A stretch of DNA of 34,630 nucleotides from a virus, in the IMG/VR virus record IMGVR_UViG_3300045284_000139, positions 1 to 34,630 of that record; one strand, written 5' to 3'. A program made the position numbers and the translations under genes. The notes below the pieces were generated by a model. It saw nothing but the letters and a program-made list of their open reading frames with translations, made no database searches and was not told the origin of the DNA. Below are positions 8,520-14,931 of the stretch, one piece after another (positions within the stretch are counted from its first letter, which is position 1; each line of letters starts with the position of its first letter).

Positions 8520-10003
8520 CACACCACCCGCCGCCGAAGGTTGGCGTAAAGCTCCGCGGTCCTCTGCGACTGGCGCTGGTCCCTGACCGCCACCGGATAG
8601 GCGAACGTGAGCGCCAGCGCGTCGCCGTAGTCCGGGCTGGCAAGGCCGCGCTTGCGCATGTCGTCTTTCCGCTCGAGCAGGATCGCGTTGGCGGCGTTGT
8701 AGCCATACTCGACACCGACAAGGTCGTCAGCGAGGTCGCGATCGACCGGGAGGCAGCCGGTCAGGCACCAGTTCTTGAGGTAGCCCCACATCTCGGCGCG
8801 CTTGTTGGCATAGGCCGCCGTGGCGTCGCCTATGCTGCCGCGATCCGGGCTGGCACCGAAGTTGACGGCCACGACCTGGGTGTAGCCGAGCTGCTGGAGT
8901 CGGTCGAAGACGCCCGCGCCGATGCCGGTGGCGTCGACGAACACGCCGGCAGGCTTGTAGAGGTCGATCTGCTCACCGACCCGTGAGGCAACCTGCATGA
9001 GGTCGGGGATGCGGAACTTGGCGGCCGGCAGGGAGCGGGCGTCGATGCCCTGGCGGAAGCAGATGACGGTCTGGTCCTCGCCCTGCCTGGCGATGTCGAC
9101 GCCCATGATGAGCGGGGCGGTGGCGTCCAGGACGGTGGGGCGGGCCATGGCCTGCTCGACGCGCTCGCCGTCGATGAATTGGGTCGATCCGGCGCGGGGG
9201 AACTCGCCCTTGACGCGGACGCGCACGAAGTCCGAGTCCTCGCCGTAGTCGGCAATCCACTCGGCGACCTGGGTTTTGTTGGAAAACGGTACTTGCCGGG
9301 CGTCGACCTGTTGCCTGTTCCAGCGGTGCTTGAGGCTGCCGAAGCACTCGCGGAAGCGGCCGGTGTTGCGGGTCGGATTGCCGAACGCGCACCAGATGAT
9401 CTCGGTGTCGGCGTCGGTCAGGGCGCCCTCGGCCACTTCCCAGACCTTGTCGGCAATGGCGGATGCCTCGTCGAAGATCAGGACGATGCGCTTGCCCTTG
9501 TTGTGCAGGCCGGCAAACGCCTCGGTGTTGTATTCGGACCATGTCAGCGCGTCGGCCTTCCAGGTGTCGCGGTGCGCGGGGTCGGCCCTGAACATGCTGG
9601 TGGCTGTGACGGTGAACCAGTGGCTCGCAATGAACAGCCGGTGCCACTTGTGCAGCTCGGGCCAGGTCTTTGTGCGCAACTGAGGCTCGGTGTTGGCGGT
9701 CACGGCGACGCGTGCATCGACGCATGTCGCCATGGCCCACAGGATGATCCACGAGGACAGAGCGCCCTTGCCGATGCCGTGCCCGGACGCGACGGCCTCG
9801 CGGATCACGTCGTCGCTGCGCCGGAGACCCTGGCCGATTTCATCGAGGACGCTGCGCTGCCACGGTAGCGGGCCGGTCGAGTCGGCGAGGTCGGTGCCGG
9901 GCCTTTCCCATGGGAAGCAGTTCAGCACGAAGCCGAGCGGATCGAGGACGTACTGGCCGACGTGGGCAGCCAGCCGGTCGATGGGGGCGCCGTCACGGGG
10001 CAT
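8519..10003 (-). CDS. terL: Terminase large subunit (ATPase-nuclease)
   Basis: 494 residues. TerL powers DNA translocation into the procapsid and cuts the concatemer. The ATPase half shows a Walker A-like GHGIGKGA (residues 74-81) and Walker B IVLIFDE (173-179). The RNase H-like nuclease half shows acidic residues in IMGVDIARQGED (Asp303), GVFVDATGIG (Asp357) and SPDYGDALAL (Asp461). The usual Thr/Ser after the Walker A lysine is Gly here. ATG at 10003 (MPRDGAPI) has GAGGGCGAAG immediately upstream and overlaps TerS by only 11 nt; a GTG at 10066 would add 21 residues. Followed by a TGATG-coupled small gene. Confidence 0.95.
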   Translation of the reverse strand: MPRDGAPIDRLAAHVGQYVLDPLGFVLNCFPWERPGTDLADSTGPLPWQRSVLDEIGQGLRRSDDVIREAVASGHGIGKGALSSWIILWAMATCVDARVAVTANTEPQLRTKTWPELHKWHRLFIASHWFTVTATSMFRADPAHRDTWKADALTWSEYNTEAFAGLHNKGKRIVLIFDEASAIADKVWEVAEGALTDADTEIIWCAFGNPTRNTGRFRECFGSLKHRWNRQQVDARQVPFSNKTQVAEWIADYGEDSDFVRVRVKGEFPRAGSTQFIDGERVEQAMARPTVLDATAPLIMGVDIARQGEDQTVICFRQGIDARSLPAAKFRIPDLMQVASRVGEQIDLYKPAGVFVDATGIGAGVFDRLQQLGYTQVVAVNFGASPDRGSIGDATAAYANKRAEMWGYLKNWCLTGCLPVDRDLADDLVGVEYGYNAANAILLERKDDMRKRGLASPDYGDALALTFAYPVAVRDQRQSQRTAELYANLRRRVV

Positions 10004-10481
10004 CTTCGCCCTCGATGATCTGGCCTTCGATGAGCTGGGGTTCGCGCTGTTGCCTTGCACGTTCACGCATGTCCTCGAGGAGGCTGTTGACGTTGAGGTC
10101 TACGTTTCCGCTGTGCTCGAAGCGGTCGCGCTGGCCGAGGTACTGTTTTCCGAGCCAGACGAGCATTGTGGTGTTGCCCTCCTCGAGGGCTCGCCATTGG
10201 TGGCGGCGCAGGCTCATGCGGCCTTTTTGGAGGCCCATTTTGTGAAGTCGGAGGAACTTTCGATCGTGTGCTAGGAAGCTGGTTGAGACGTTGAGGAAGG
10301 CCGCGATTTCCTCGTGTGTGCACTGCAACATTCCAAGCTTTTCAATGGCTTCGTAGTCGATTGTCTTCCTAGGCTTGCGGGGCTTTTTGAACAGGCTGAG
10401 GGGGTCTGGGCCGTCGCCGTTGTTCTCCTTCCAGCCGCGGGTTGGGATGTTACGGGTTGGGGCGGTGGCGGGGTCGCTCAT
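9993..10481 (-). CDS. terS: Terminase small subunit (probable)
   Basis: 162 residues directly upstream of TerL. The small subunit recognises the packaging site and recruits TerL. An N-terminal Pro/Lys-rich stretch is followed by a helix-turn-helix-like segment ('IEKLGMLQCTHEEIAAFLNVSTSFL') and a C-terminal charged region with 'RMSLRRHQWRALEEGNTTMLVWLGKQYLGQ', a pattern I associate with phage small terminases. The start at 10481 (MSDPATAP) forms an ATGA overlap with the methyltransferase stop. A longer in-frame extension to 10724 is read through the methyltransferase gene and was rejected. The assignment rests on HTH, size and position. Confidence 0.8.
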   Translation of the reverse strand: MSDPATAPTRNIPTRGWKENNGDGPDPLSLFKKPRKPRKTIDYEAIEKLGMLQCTHEEIAAFLNVSTSFLAHDRKFLRLHKMGLQKGRMSLRRHQWRALEEGNTTMLVWLGKQYLGQRDRFEHSGNVDLNVNSLLEDMRERARQQREPQLIEGQIIEGEDAP

Positions 10482-11776
10482 GCTGCGGCCAGGGGAGCTG
10501 TAGCCAGCGACCGGAAGGGCTCGCCGTTGTCGCGCTGGGCGGTCTGGCCGGTGAAGTTCTGCCAGCGGGTGATGGCGACATCGACGTAGGCGGGGTTGAG
10601 TTCGATGCCGTGGCAGGCCCGGCCGGTCATCTCGGCGGCGATGATGGTTGTGCCTGAGCCTGAGAAGGGTTCGTAGACGGCCTGGCCTGGGGAACTGTTG
10701 TTCTCGATCGGGCGCTTCATGCACTCGACGGGCTTCTGGGTCGAGTGGTTGGTCTTTTCCTCGGTCTTGCCGGCGTTGCCGAAGGGATTGTTATTATTGA
10801 TCTGCCATAGCGTCGTCTGCTTACGGTCGCCGGCCCATCCGCCAGTGCTTCGCACGGCATACCAGCAAGGCTCATGCTGCCAATGGTAGTCGCCGCGTCC
10901 GAACACAAAGTGCTGCTTTGCCCAGATGATCTGGGCGCGCATTTTGAAGCCGGTGGCTTCCAGGCTGTTCTGGACCGTCGCTGAGTGCAGGCCGCCGTGC
11001 CAGACGTAGGCTACGGCGCCGGGAAAGAGCGCCCACGCCTCGCGCCAGTCGGAGCGGTCGTCGTTGTCAACCTTTCCGGTTGCCCGCCCGGAGTATTGGC
11101 CGCCGATCCTTTTGCCGATGTTGAGGTCGTATTTTTCACGCCAGCCGGCATCGTATTCGACGCCATAGGGCGGGTCGGTGACCATCAGGTGCGGGGCGAT
11201 GCCGGCGAGCGCCTTGTCGACTATTGCAGCGTCGGTGCAGTCACCGCAGACGAGGCGATGGCGGCCGAGCAGCCAGATGTCGCCGGGCTGGGAGACGGGG
11301 TTCTCGGGGGCGTCGGGGACCTCGTCGGGGTCGGTGAGGCCCTGGGTGCCGCCGGGGGCGAGGTAGCGGTCCAGCTCGTCGGCCGAGAAGCCTATCAGGT
11401 CGAGATCGAAGCCCACGTCGCTAAGGCCCTTAATCTCCCCGCTGAGCAATTCCAGGTCCCAGCCGGCATTCAGTGCGATCTGGTTGTCGGCTATCACCAG
11501 CGCCCGTTTCTGGGCTTCTGAGAGGCCCTTTAGGCGGATACAGGGGACGGAGGCGAGGCCGAGGCGCTTAGCGGCGTCGAGGCGGCCGTGGCCAGCAATA
11601 ATGTTATCGGCTTCGTCGATCAGCAGCGGATTGGTGAAGCCGAAGGCGGTGATCGAGGCGACGATCTGGGCGATCTGGGAGTCGGGATGGGTGCGCGGGT
11701 TGCGGCCGTAGGCTTTCAGCGCGTCGGGGGCGACGAGGGCGTATTCGCCGAAGGATAAGGGTTTTTGCTTTCCCAC
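10478..11776 (-). CDS. ParB-like nuclease domain / DNA methyltransferase fusion
   Basis: 432 residues. Residues ~10-100 form a ParB/Srx-like domain (NPRTH at 26-30, IIAGHGRLDAAK at 59-70, VIADNQ at 94-99). Residues ~165-420 form an amino-methyltransferase with motif IV DPPY at 201-204 and the SAM-binding FSGSGTT at 371-377. Motif IV before the SAM motif is the beta-class order of N6-adenine/N4-cytosine enzymes. Such fusions are common in phages, placed upstream of terminase. Methylation could protect phage DNA from host restriction or mark packaging DNA (inference). Start is GTG at 11776 with GGGAG about 12 nt upstream; no ATG fits. It is coupled to TerS by ATGA. The ParB-like part is not evidence for plasmid partition. 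Confidence 0.9.
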   Translation of the reverse strand: MGKQKPLSFGEYALVAPDALKAYGRNPRTHPDSQIAQIVASITAFGFTNPLLIDEADNIIAGHGRLDAAKRLGLASVPCIRLKGLSEAQKRALVIADNQIALNAGWDLELLSGEIKGLSDVGFDLDLIGFSADELDRYLAPGGTQGLTDPDEVPDAPENPVSQPGDIWLLGRHRLVCGDCTDAAIVDKALAGIAPHLMVTDPPYGVEYDAGWREKYDLNIGKRIGGQYSGRATGKVDNDDRSDWREAWALFPGAVAYVWHGGLHSATVQNSLEATGFKMRAQIIWAKQHFVFGRGDYHWQHEPCWYAVRSTGGWAGDRKQTTLWQINNNNPFGNAGKTEEKTNHSTQKPVECMKRPIENNSSPGQAVYEPFSGSGTTIIAAEMTGRACHGIELNPAYVDVAITRWQNFTGQTAQRDNGEPFRSLATAPLAAA

Positions 11777-11862
11777 GCGGTGAAGCTCCCGCCGATTGGG
11801 GTATTATGTTACCGTTTTACGCGCTGGGTTGCGCGACGCAAGCGATTTCACAGGAGGGCGCG

Positions 11863-12162
11863 ATGACGACGAAGGCAGAGAAGCACGAGGTCGAGGCGCA
11901 CGGGCACGAGGTCAAGGCGCGGCCTGGGGCGCATGTCGAGGCGCGGGAGACGACGGACGTTGACGACATCCAGTTGCTGGCGGATGCGGTTGTTGCAGCG
12001 ATCCAGACGGCGGCGTTTGACGACATGACGTGGGCGGAGGTCGACATGGCGCTGCGGCGGGCGAGTTCATTGATAAAACTGAATTGGCAGGCGACGGGGA
12101 CGGTGCAGCCTGCGGAGCCGCCTGTTGTGCGGGCTGCCCCGAAGGGCACCTATCCGGGCTAG
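11863..12162 (+). CDS. Hypothetical protein, lone plus-strand gene
   Basis: 99 residues, soluble. The N-terminal third is charged and His/Glu/Lys-rich; the middle is helical (DIQLLADAVVAAIQTAAFDDMTW); the end is Pro-rich. The start at 11863 (MTTKAEKHEV) is well supported by CAGGAGGGCG just upstream, better than an in-frame ATG at 11806. It runs opposite to every neighbour, diverging from the methyltransferase and converging on the 74-aa gene with a 13-nt gap. Leftward transcription into the late genes would be antisense to it. Function unknown. Confidence 0.7.
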   Translation: MTTKAEKHEVEAHGHEVKARPGAHVEARETTDVDDIQLLADAVVAAIQTAAFDDMTWAEVDMALRRASSLIKLNWQATGTVQPAEPPVVRAAPKGTYPG

Positions 12163-12175
12163 CGATTACGGTCAG

Positions 12176-12400
12176 TCATGCCAGGATCTCCATGGCCCTG
12201 GCGATGTCCTGCATCGCCCGCCAGTCGTCGCCGGCATGCAGCGCCTGGTGGGCCTGCTCCAGGTGGTGCAGGGCCTTGGTGACCGCCTCAGTCTGCCTGC
12301 CGGCAAACACGCCAGCCTCGTAGAGCTGCTGGCGCAGCTCTGCGATCGTGCGGTTGCGGTCAGACAGCACCGCCGTCATCTGCGCCAGCCGGTCGATCAT
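12176..12400 (-). CDS. Small helical protein, end of leftward early operon
   Basis: 74 residues predicted to be entirely helical (IAELRQQLYEAG..., ALHHLEQAHQALHAGDDW), with no named domain. The start at 12400 overlaps the previous stop (ATGA) and sits in the loop of an 8-bp-arm hairpin (12385-12411), which could limit initiation. The first 17 bases of the gene are an exact copy of 12776-12792. It converges on the plus-strand gene ending at 12162. Function unknown. Confidence 0.6.
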   Translation of the reverse strand: MIDRLAQMTAVLSDRNRTIAELRQQLYEAGVFAGRQTEAVTKALHHLEQAHQALHAGDDWRAMQDIARAMEILA

Positions 12401-12411
12401 GCGCCGGCTGG
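12385..12411 (-). promoter_or_regulatory. Hairpin over the start codon of the 74-aa gene
   Basis: Perfect inverted repeat CCAGCCGG (12385-12392) / CCGGCTGG (12404-12411) with an 11-nt loop holding the ATG at 12400. In RNA this would be a strong stem enclosing the initiation codon. It abuts the 19-bp palindrome at 12411-12429. There is no U-run, so it is not a standard terminator. The regulatory role is inferred. Confidence 0.4.
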
Positions 12412-12726
12412 TCGCTGTCTGACAGCGACTGCCTGAATGGCTGCTTGCGCCGTTTGCGGCGTCACCGTGCATCGGCTGGTGTTACATCTGGGCCCCACGT
12501 ACTTGCACAGACCTTGTGCCTTGCAGATGGCGCGAGCTACGCCTTCGATCTGACTGGCGGCAAACAGAGGTTTCATCCGCTCATCGAGGTCGGAGGCTAC
12601 GGGCTCTGCGGGGGACGGGCGCTCTGAGCGGAGGCGGGTGATCTCGGCTTTAATAATGGGGGCGAAGCGACCCGGATGTTCCGCCAGCCACATCATGGCT
12701 AGTTCGATGTCCGGCTTCTCGCTCAT
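12397..12726 (-). CDS. Hypothetical protein
   Basis: 109 residues starting MSEKPDIELAMMWLAEHP. The middle 'PLFAASQIEGVARAICKAQGLC' is helical and is followed by a small Cys cluster (Cys-Lys-Tyr, RCNTSRC). ATG at 12726 was chosen because AGAGGAG precedes it; an in-frame ATG at 12792 would add 22 residues and starts in the 17-bp repeat shared with the downstream gene. ATGA overlap with the 74-aa gene. Function unknown; the Cys residues might bind metal. Confidence 0.55.
   Translation of the reverse strand: MSEKPDIELAMMWLAEHPGRFAPIIKAEITRLRSERPSPAEPVASDLDERMKPLFAASQIEGVARAICKAQGLCKYVGPRCNTSRCTVTPQTAQAAIQAVAVRQRPAGA
12411..12429. promoter_or_regulatory. 19-bp palindrome, copy 1
   Basis: GTCGCTGTCTGACAGCGAC is a perfect palindrome around one central base, identical to 14997-15015. 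It lies in the 3' end of the 109-aa gene, 11-29 nt upstream of the 74-aa gene start. It could be an operator for a dimeric protein, or in RNA a 7-bp stem with a UCAGA-type loop (nut-like site). Neither is proven. Confidence 0.5.
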
Positions 12727-12917
12727 GGCTTCTCCTCTGTCCTGGCGTCTCCTGCCGGAGGGGCGGGGAGAGGCTGCCAGCCGGTCGATCATTTTCCGCC
12801 CCGGTCCGTCGCTGGAAGCGAATTAGCCCTCGGCTGGTAGGGTGGTGCCACCCGGTGGCTCGGAGGTCGACTTTTGGCCTGACGCTGCGGCGGGAAAGGG
12901 CATCCAGAGCGCATGGC

Positions 12918-13208
12918 CTAGGTCGTCCTCGGTTTGCGCTTGGGTTTGGGCGGTGGTGGCGCCTCGAGGCGGTCGAGGCGGGCTGAGAACTGGGCGACGG
13001 CGAAGGCGAGGCGCTTGACGGCGGCGCCGTCGAGGGCCGGGTCGCCGCGCATGTTGCCGAGCTTGGTTGCGACCGTGTCGACGCGCTCGTGCAGCCAGGC
13101 GACGGCGGTGTGCAGGGCGGGCAGGTCGATCTCGCCTTGGCTGGCCGTGATCGCGTCGAGGGCAGTGCGCAGGGCGGCCAGCTCGCGGACGATGGCGCGC
13201 TTTTTCAC
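12918..13208 (-). CDS. Coiled-coil-like hypothetical protein
   Basis: 96 residues, helical throughout (ELAALRTALDAITASQGE..., LHTAVAWLHERVDTVATKLGNM, LAFAVAQFSARLDRLEA), ending in a basic Pro/Lys/Arg tail. The start is GTG at 13208, overlapping the preceding stop as GTGA, matching the coupling throughout this operon. No domain recognised. The basic tail could bind nucleic acid. It belongs to the operon with the replication gene. Confidence 0.6.
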   Translation of the reverse strand: MKKRAIVRELAALRTALDAITASQGEIDLPALHTAVAWLHERVDTVATKLGNMRGDPALDGAAVKRLAFAVAQFSARLDRLEAPPPPKPKRKPRTT

Positions 13209-13402
13209 AGGTCGCCCTGCTGTGGCTCGCGCCGTTCGGTGAGCGAGTGCCATTCGTCCCAGGTGACCGGCGTGTCGTATTCGGCGGCGAGTTGCTCGAT
13301 CTGCTGCCACCACTTGCCGGCATCGTCGGGGAGCTTGCCGAAGCGCTGGGCGCGGGCGCTCGACAGCAGGCGGGCGCGGTGGAGCAATTCCTGGCGGGTC
13401 AC
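13205..13402 (-). CDS. Small hypothetical protein
   Basis: 65 residues starting at GTG 13402 (MTRQELLHRARLLSSARAQR). The middle 'AGKWWQQIEQLAAEYDTPVTWDEWHSL' is rich in Trp. GTGA overlaps join it to the replication gene upstream and the 96-aa gene downstream. Being directly downstream of a probable initiator, it could be a replication accessory (helicase loader position), but no loader motif or Walker sequence is visible. Confidence 0.55.
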   Translation of the reverse strand: MTRQELLHRARLLSSARAQRFGKLPDDAGKWWQQIEQLAAEYDTPVTWDEWHSLTERREPQQGDL

Positions 13403-13956
13403 TGAAACCGTTTCATGAACGCGGCGCGCTTTGCGGCGGTGACCTCGGCCAGGCGTTCGCGGGTGGCCCTGGCGTCCGGCGACTCGGCTTTGGGGACTCG
13501 GATGGGCTCGAGTGCGGCAGGCGCGCGGGCCGGAGCCCCCACATCCGGCGCAGGCTCGCGCGCGGCATCAGTAAGACTCTGAATTAAATCATCTGGACTC
13601 TGATCTCTGTACTCTGAGGTAGCATGTTGCTTGCAGCTTGCTAGCACGCTGCTAGCATCGGCACTTTCGATGATCCAACCCACTGAAATCAAAGGATTAA
13701 GTGCTTCTGCTAGCACGCTGCTAGCAAGGCGCAAGCGGAATGCTAGCACGTCGCTAGCACAGTCGATTATCCCCAGCTCGCTCTCACTTGCTAACAGCCA
13801 CAGCATCGGCGCCAGCGCCCGGCTGGCGAGCGGCAGGCCGTGCCAGGTCGGATCGTCGAGCAGGCTGCGGTGGAGTCGTATCCACGGCGGGCGGCGGTGC
13901 TTGTAATGCTGGAACCGTGCCCAGCCCTTGATGCGCAGTATCCTCCGCTCACTCAT
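13399..13956 (-). CDS. Probable phage replication initiator (lambda O-like in layout)
   Basis: 185 residues. The N-terminal 'IKGWARFQHYKHRRPPWIRLH' and 'SLLDDPTWHGLP...LWLLAS' region is the pattern seen at the start of many phage replisome-organiser proteins, a winged-helix-type DNA-binding domain (family knowledge). The C-terminal half is less ordered and ends in a basic helix. The gene itself contains three origin-like iterons and an AT-rich stretch, as lambda O contains its origin. The start at 13956 (MSERRILRIKG) is coupled to VRR-NUC by ATGA. Three Ala-Ser-(Ser/Asp)-Val-Leu-Ala hexapeptides come from the iterons. The biochemical role is inferred. Confidence 0.6.
   Translation of the reverse strand: MSERRILRIKGWARFQHYKHRRPPWIRLHRSLLDDPTWHGLPLASRALAPMLWLLASESELGIIDCASDVLAFRLRLASSVLAEALNPLISVGWIIESADASSVLASCKQHATSEYRDQSPDDLIQSLTDAAREPAPDVGAPARAPAALEPIRVPKAESPDARATRERLAEVTAAKRAAFMKRFQ
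13576..13617. repeat. AT-rich stretch with three ACTCTGA repeats (possible unwinding element)
   Basis: ACTCTGA occurs at 13576-13582, 13597-13603 and 13611-13617 around the run GAATTAAATCATC. This is the most AT-rich part of the gene and lies about 20 bp from the nearest 19-bp iteron. In iteron origins such a segment is where the duplex first opens. Proposed by analogy only. Confidence 0.4.
13639..13759. repeat. Three 19-bp iterons: candidate replication origin
   Basis: TGCTAGCACGCTGCTAGCA occurs exactly at 13639-13657 and 13708-13726; 13741-13759 differs only in the centre (TGCTAGCACGTCGCTAGCA). Each carries two inverted TGCTAGCA/GCTAGCA cores. Degenerate half-sites flank them (TTGCTTGCAG near 13627, TTGCTAACAG near 13789). 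Spacing is 69 and 33 bp, both multiples of three. They sit inside the probable initiator gene next to an AT-rich segment (13576-13617), the lambda-type origin layout. Initiator binding is inference. Confidence 0.6.
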
Positions 13957-14369
13957 GCTGCCCTCCTCGGCCACAGGCTGCCGTTGCCGGCGACGGTGGC
14001 GTGCAGCGGGATGCCGTTGGTCCTGAGAGCGCGCTCGACATCGTCGAGGCTCCAGCACAACTCGTAGGCCGCATCAGCCAGCGCGAACTCGACAGCCACG
14101 GCGACCTGGGCGGCGCTCGGCCTCCCCTTGCCGGCCTTCAGCTCGAGCCCAATGACAACGGTGCGCCCCTGGGGCGCCGGGTGCAGAACGAGCAGGTCCG
14201 GCACGCCTTTGCGCCCTCCCCTCGCCTTGAGCAGCCCCGCCGCCGCAGGCGTCATCCGGCCGGCGCCATGGTCGATCGCGAACCAGATCGTCGGCGGGCG
14301 CAGGGCCAGCCGCAGGAATTGCGCCGCGGCAAGGTGCAGAGCCTGCTCGGGGCGCGCCCGGCGCCTCAC
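13953..14369 (-). CDS. VRR-NUC domain nuclease
   Basis: 138 residues. The core 'RKGVPDLLVLHPAPQG' ... 'VIGLELKAGKGRPSAAQ' is the PD-(D/E)XK signature of VRR-NUC proteins: Asp in GVPDLL, Glu and Lys in LELKAG, then the Ser-x-x-Gln element. Stand-alone VRR-NUC proteins are common in phage replication modules and cleave branched or structured DNA in related systems. The start is GTG at 14369, overlapping the upstream stop (GTGA); the longer in-frame reading to 14411 is unnecessary. It is coupled to the replication initiator by ATGA, consistent with processing replication or recombination intermediates, perhaps with ERF and NinB encoded rightward. Confidence 0.85.
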   Translation of the reverse strand: MRRRARPEQALHLAAAQFLRLALRPPTIWFAIDHGAGRMTPAAAGLLKARGGRKGVPDLLVLHPAPQGRTVVIGLELKAGKGRPSAAQVAVAVEFALADAAYELCWSLDDVERALRTNGIPLHATVAGNGSLWPRRAA

Positions 14370-14737
14370 CGCTCGTCCTTGAGGTCGCTCCTCGGCGTCC
14401 CCGACACCCACGCCTCGAACCGCCGCTCGGCCTCCGCCGACAGCGTTCCCCGCGCCTTGCAGTCGAAGATCGAGCCCCCGCCCCGCGCCACCACCGCGGC
14501 GTCCAGCTCGTACAACACGAACTTGATCGCGGCGTCAGTCGACTGGCCGCTGTCAAACAGCGGCTGGGCAGCCCCGAGCGGATCCAGCCCGCCGGTTGGC
14601 CCCGGCAGGGTGGCGGGGTTTTCGGGTGATCGCCCTAGCCGCGCCGATCTCAGGGCCAGGGCCGCCGCCGCCCGGCCGTCCTCGCCCATGGCCCGCAGCC
14701 GTCGCACCTCGGCAAGAAGGGCGGCAGTCGGGGTCAT
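14366..14737 (-). CDS. Hypothetical protein
   Basis: 123 residues. The N-terminal helix is (TAALLAEVRRLRAMGEDGRAAA), the middle is Pro/Gly-rich, and the C-terminal part reads 'AAIKFVLYELDAAVVARGGGSIFDC' and 'AERRFEAWVSG'. No known domain. The start at 14737 is in an ATGA overlap and the stop in a GTGA overlap with VRR-NUC. Function unknown; part of the leftward early operon. Confidence 0.6.
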   Translation of the reverse strand: MTPTAALLAEVRRLRAMGEDGRAAAALALRSARLGRSPENPATLPGPTGGLDPLGAAQPLFDSGQSTDAAIKFVLYELDAAVVARGGGSIFDCKARGTLSAEAERRFEAWVSGTPRSDLKDER

Positions 14738-14931
14738 CGGCCCAGACTGGCGAGGAGCGCCAGCATCTGGCTTTCGGCGGCCAGCACGGGCTCGCCGGCA
14801 CCCATTGGGCTTTGCCTGATCTTGCGGTCGAAGTACGCGACCGCCTGGCTGCCCTCACCATAGGCCCGCAGCGCCAGCGCCCGGTAATCGCCCAGCGTCG
14901 GCTTCGGCTTGGTGCTGGGGAGTCTAGCCAT
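14734..14931 (-). CDS. Small hypothetical protein
   Basis: 65 residues, basic at the N-terminus (MARLPSTKPKPTLGDYRALA), then a helical segment containing 'YFDRKIRQSPMGAGEPVLAAESQMLALL'. The start at 14931 lies 8 nt inside the preceding reading frame. An upstream extension to 15114 in the same frame crosses the terminator-like hairpin and looks non-coding. Function unknown. Confidence 0.55.
   Translation of the reverse strand: MARLPSTKPKPTLGDYRALALRAYGEGSQAVAYFDRKIRQSPMGAGEPVLAAESQMLALLASLGR

Larger units (their letters stand above)
12384..12792. repeat. 17-bp direct repeats flanking the 109-aa gene
   Basis: GCCAGCCGGTCGATCAT occurs exactly at 12384-12400 and 12776-12792, 392 bp apart. Read on the minus strand each begins ATGATCGACCGGCTGGC (Met-Ile-Asp-Arg-Leu-Ala). 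They bracket the 109-aa gene and could mark a duplicated 5' end or a cassette insertion. Between 12727 and 12917 (about 190 nt) I see no gene; it holds one repeat copy and a short GCCACC-C-GGTGGC palindrome near 12850. Confidence 0.6.

Noticed and set aside
10478-11776. ParB-like domain as evidence for a phage-plasmid partition system
   Set aside because: The domain is fused to a methyltransferase, a common phage combination; no ParA and no centromere-like repeats were seen.
12823-13323. 166-codon minus-strand frame
   Set aside because: Arg/Pro-rich, conflicts with the coupled 96-aa and 65-aa genes in other frames.
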